From NCBI GenBank assembly GCA_021798675.1, contig JAJZGE010000165.1:1-5449 (forward strand): 5,449 nt of DNA, read 5' to 3'. Of the stretch, positions 4,399-5,449 are shown one piece after another. The translations under genes and the position numbers were made by a program. The notes beneath the pieces were generated by a model. It searched no databases. It was not told where the DNA came from and saw only the letters and a list, made by a program, of their open reading frames with translations. The number at the start of each line of letters is the position of its first letter. Position 1 is the stretch's first letter. Origin of the DNA: Pseudomonadota bacterium (GTDB taxonomy: Bacteria > Pseudomonadota > Gammaproteobacteria > Xanthomonadales > Rhodanobacteraceae).

Positions 4399-5234
4399 AC
4401 GGCGGATGGGCTGAAAGTGCGCGCGGGCATCGGCTCGCCACACGCGAGGAATGGCTGCGGCAGCGCTTGGAACTGCTGGAGGCCGAAAAGGATCTGACCC
4501 GGCGCAGTGACGAACTGGCGCGCCGCCGGCAGGCGCTGCCGTGGGTGCGCGTGGACAAGGACTACCGCTTCGCCACCGACGAGGGCGAGGCCACGCTGGC
4601 GGAGCTTTTCAAGGGGCGCTCGCAGCTGTTGGTCTACCACTTCATGTTCGGTCCCGACTACGCGGCCGGTTGCCCGTCCTGTTCGGCGATTGCGGACGGA
4701 TTCAACGGCTTTGCCGTGCACCTGGCAAATCACGACGTGATGCTGATGGCGGTGTCGCGCGCGCCACTGGCCAAGTTGCAGGCCTACCAGCGGCGGTTGG
4801 GTTGGACCTTTCCCTGGGCATCCTCGTTCGGCAGCGACTTCAATCTCGATTTCGCGGTTGGCATCACCGAAGCGCAGCAGCGCGAAGGTGGTGCGGAATA
4901 CAACTATCGACGCGAAGCCGCCGCGCGGAGTCCGCAGACACCCGACGGTCCGAGCACGCAATTCGGTGGCGAGCATCCGGTTTCGCGGTTCGCGCGGACA
5001 TGCGGCACCGACCCCTTTACCTACATCCGTGAACGGCCGGGCATGAGCGCATTCGTGCTCGAGGATGGCGTCGTGTACCACAGCTATTCCGCCTATGCGC
5101 GTGGGCTCGACGGCCTGTGGGGCATGTACCAGTGGCTGGACCGCGCGCCGCTGGGGCGCAACGAGGCCGACGGCGTCTGGTGGCGGCGTCATGACGAATA
5201 CGACGACCGGGGCGATGCCTGCTGCGGTCGCTGA
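4395..5234 (+). CDS. DUF899 family thioredoxin-like protein
   Basis: The 279-residue product matches DUF899: an N-terminal helix region with TREEWLRQRLELLEAEKDLTRR (16-37), the conserved LPWVRVDKDYRF (48-59), then LLVYHFMFGPDY (78-89) leading into GCPSCS with C93 and C96, NGFAVHLANHDVMLMAVSRAPL (104-125), GWTFPWASSFGSDFNLDF (136-153) and, near the end, VVYHSYSAYARGLDGLWGMYQWLD (226-249). The family has a thioredoxin-like fold and an AhpC/peroxiredoxin-like placement of the CxxC, but its activity is not established. About 40 residues (roughly 168-210) lie between EYNYR and the ERPGMSAFVLEDG block, longer than in the shorter family members I recall. The protein ends in DACCGR, adding a cysteine pair. 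GGGAGG at 4383-4388, 6 bases before the ATG, fixes the start. No signal peptide is visible. It is probably the last accessory gene of the arsR unit. Confidence 0.9.
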   Translation: MNGGWAESARGHRLATREEWLRQRLELLEAEKDLTRRSDELARRRQALPWVRVDKDYRFATDEGEATLAELFKGRSQLLVYHFMFGPDYAAGCPSCSAIADGFNGFAVHLANHDVMLMAVSRAPLAKLQAYQRRLGWTFPWASSFGSDFNLDFAVGITEAQQREGGAEYNYRREAAARSPQTPDGPSTQFGGEHPVSRFARTCGTDPFTYIRERPGMSAFVLEDGVVYHSYSAYARGLDGLWGMYQWLDRAPLGRNEADGVWWRRHDEYDDRGDACCGR

Positions 5235-5300
5235 GCTACGTGCAGCGGTGGTCCGTTTCCGTGTAAGGTTCGCGGCTTTGAAACCTGACGGAACACGGCG
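5235..5300 (+). other. Gap before fabG: no clear terminator or promoter
   Basis: This 66-base stretch has no hairpin with a T-run. The only -10-like string, TAAGGT at 5264-5269, matches the consensus poorly and has no -35 partner at proper spacing (TGCAGC at 5241-5246). GGA at 5290-5292 lies 8 bases before the fabG ATG and is a weak ribosome-binding site. Read-through from the upstream unit is therefore plausible, but a non-canonical promoter cannot be excluded by eye. Confidence 0.4.
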
Positions 5301-5449
5301 ATGGAAAAGACTCTGACGGGCGAGATCGCGCTGGTGACCGGCGCCAGCCGCGGCATCGGTGCGGCGATCGCGGACGAACTGGCGGCGATGGGCGCCACCG
5401 TGATCGGCACCGCCACCAGCGCCAGCGGCGCCGCCGCGATTGGCGAGCG
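5301..5449 (+). CDS. fabG: 3-oxoacyl-ACP reductase, N-terminal part (runs off right edge)
   Basis: FabG reduces 3-ketoacyl-ACP to 3-hydroxyacyl-ACP with NADPH, the first reduction of each elongation cycle. The 49 codons in the window hold the Rossmann-fold start of a short-chain dehydrogenase: GEIALVTGASRGIGAAIA, with the cofactor-binding TGASRGIG at residues 13-20, then ATVIGTATSASGAAAIG at about 32-48. The GTATS segment closely resembles FabG proper (E. coli has VIGTATSENGAQAI) rather than other dehydrogenases. This and the upstream fabH-fabD support the symbol. It is separated from fabD by the arsR/AHSA1/DUF899 block; acpP and fabF would be expected to follow outside the window. Confidence 0.9.
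   Translation, partial: MEKTLTGEIALVTGASRGIGAAIADELAAMGATVIGTATSASGAAAIGE

Noticed and set aside
4038..5192. Minus-strand frame of 384 codons opposite the AHSA1 and DUF899 genes
   Set aside because: It is antisense to two recognised proteins and lacks recognisable domains.
5264..5269. TAAGGT as a fabG -10 box
   Set aside because: It matches only three of six consensus bases and has no -35 partner at 16-18 bases.
1..5449. tRNA or rRNA genes, CRISPR array, insertion sequence or phage attachment site
   Set aside because: No cloverleaf-like sequence, regularly spaced repeats, transposase-like protein or terminal inverted repeats were seen on either strand.

Overview
The window is GC-rich, with strong G/C preference at third codon positions, and carries the start of a bacterial fatty-acid synthesis cluster: yceD, rpmF, fabH, fabD and, after an interruption, fabG. 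The gene order, codon use and protein sequences suggest a gammaproteobacterium near Xanthomonadales (Rhodanobacter/Dyella/Luteibacter-like). This placement rests on recognition only; no database search was possible.

Layout. Bases 1-358 hold the N-terminal part of an unrecognised membrane-anchored protein on the minus strand, running off the left edge. A 108-base divergent gap holds a good sigma-70-type promoter whose predicted start lies about 3 bases before the yceD ATG, so yceD mRNA may be leaderless. The plus strand then carries yceD (467-985), rpmF for ribosomal protein L32 (1050-1244), fabH (1407-2381) and fabD (2467-3417). plsX, which lies between rpmF and fabH in E. coli, is absent there; a 162-base gap with a perfect 11-bp hairpin takes its place. 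Every gap from yceD to the end of fabD contains a GC-rich hairpin.

A hairpin terminator follows fabD, and its right half carries the -35 box of a new promoter. This promoter drives a separate unit: a cysteine-free ArsR-family repressor (3486-3836), an AHSA1/SRPBCC-domain protein (3820-4263), possibly a 43-codon small ORF (4267-4398) and a DUF899 thioredoxin-like protein with a CPSC motif (4395-5234). A perfect 8-bp inverted repeat with an AAAA centre covers the end of the -10 box, the predicted transcription start and the first two bases of the arsR start codon. It is a strong candidate for an autoregulatory operator. fabG begins at 5301 and runs off the right edge.

How the parts fit. fabD, fabH and fabG are core type II fatty-acid synthesis enzymes, and yceD-rpmF is their usual companion. 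The ArsR/AHSA1/DUF899 block looks like an accessory, self-regulated module placed between fabD and fabG. I see no terminator and no convincing promoter between DUF899 and fabG, so fabG may be partly transcribed from the ArsR-controlled promoter. This possible link between an unknown signal and an essential fatty-acid synthesis gene is the most interesting point in the window.
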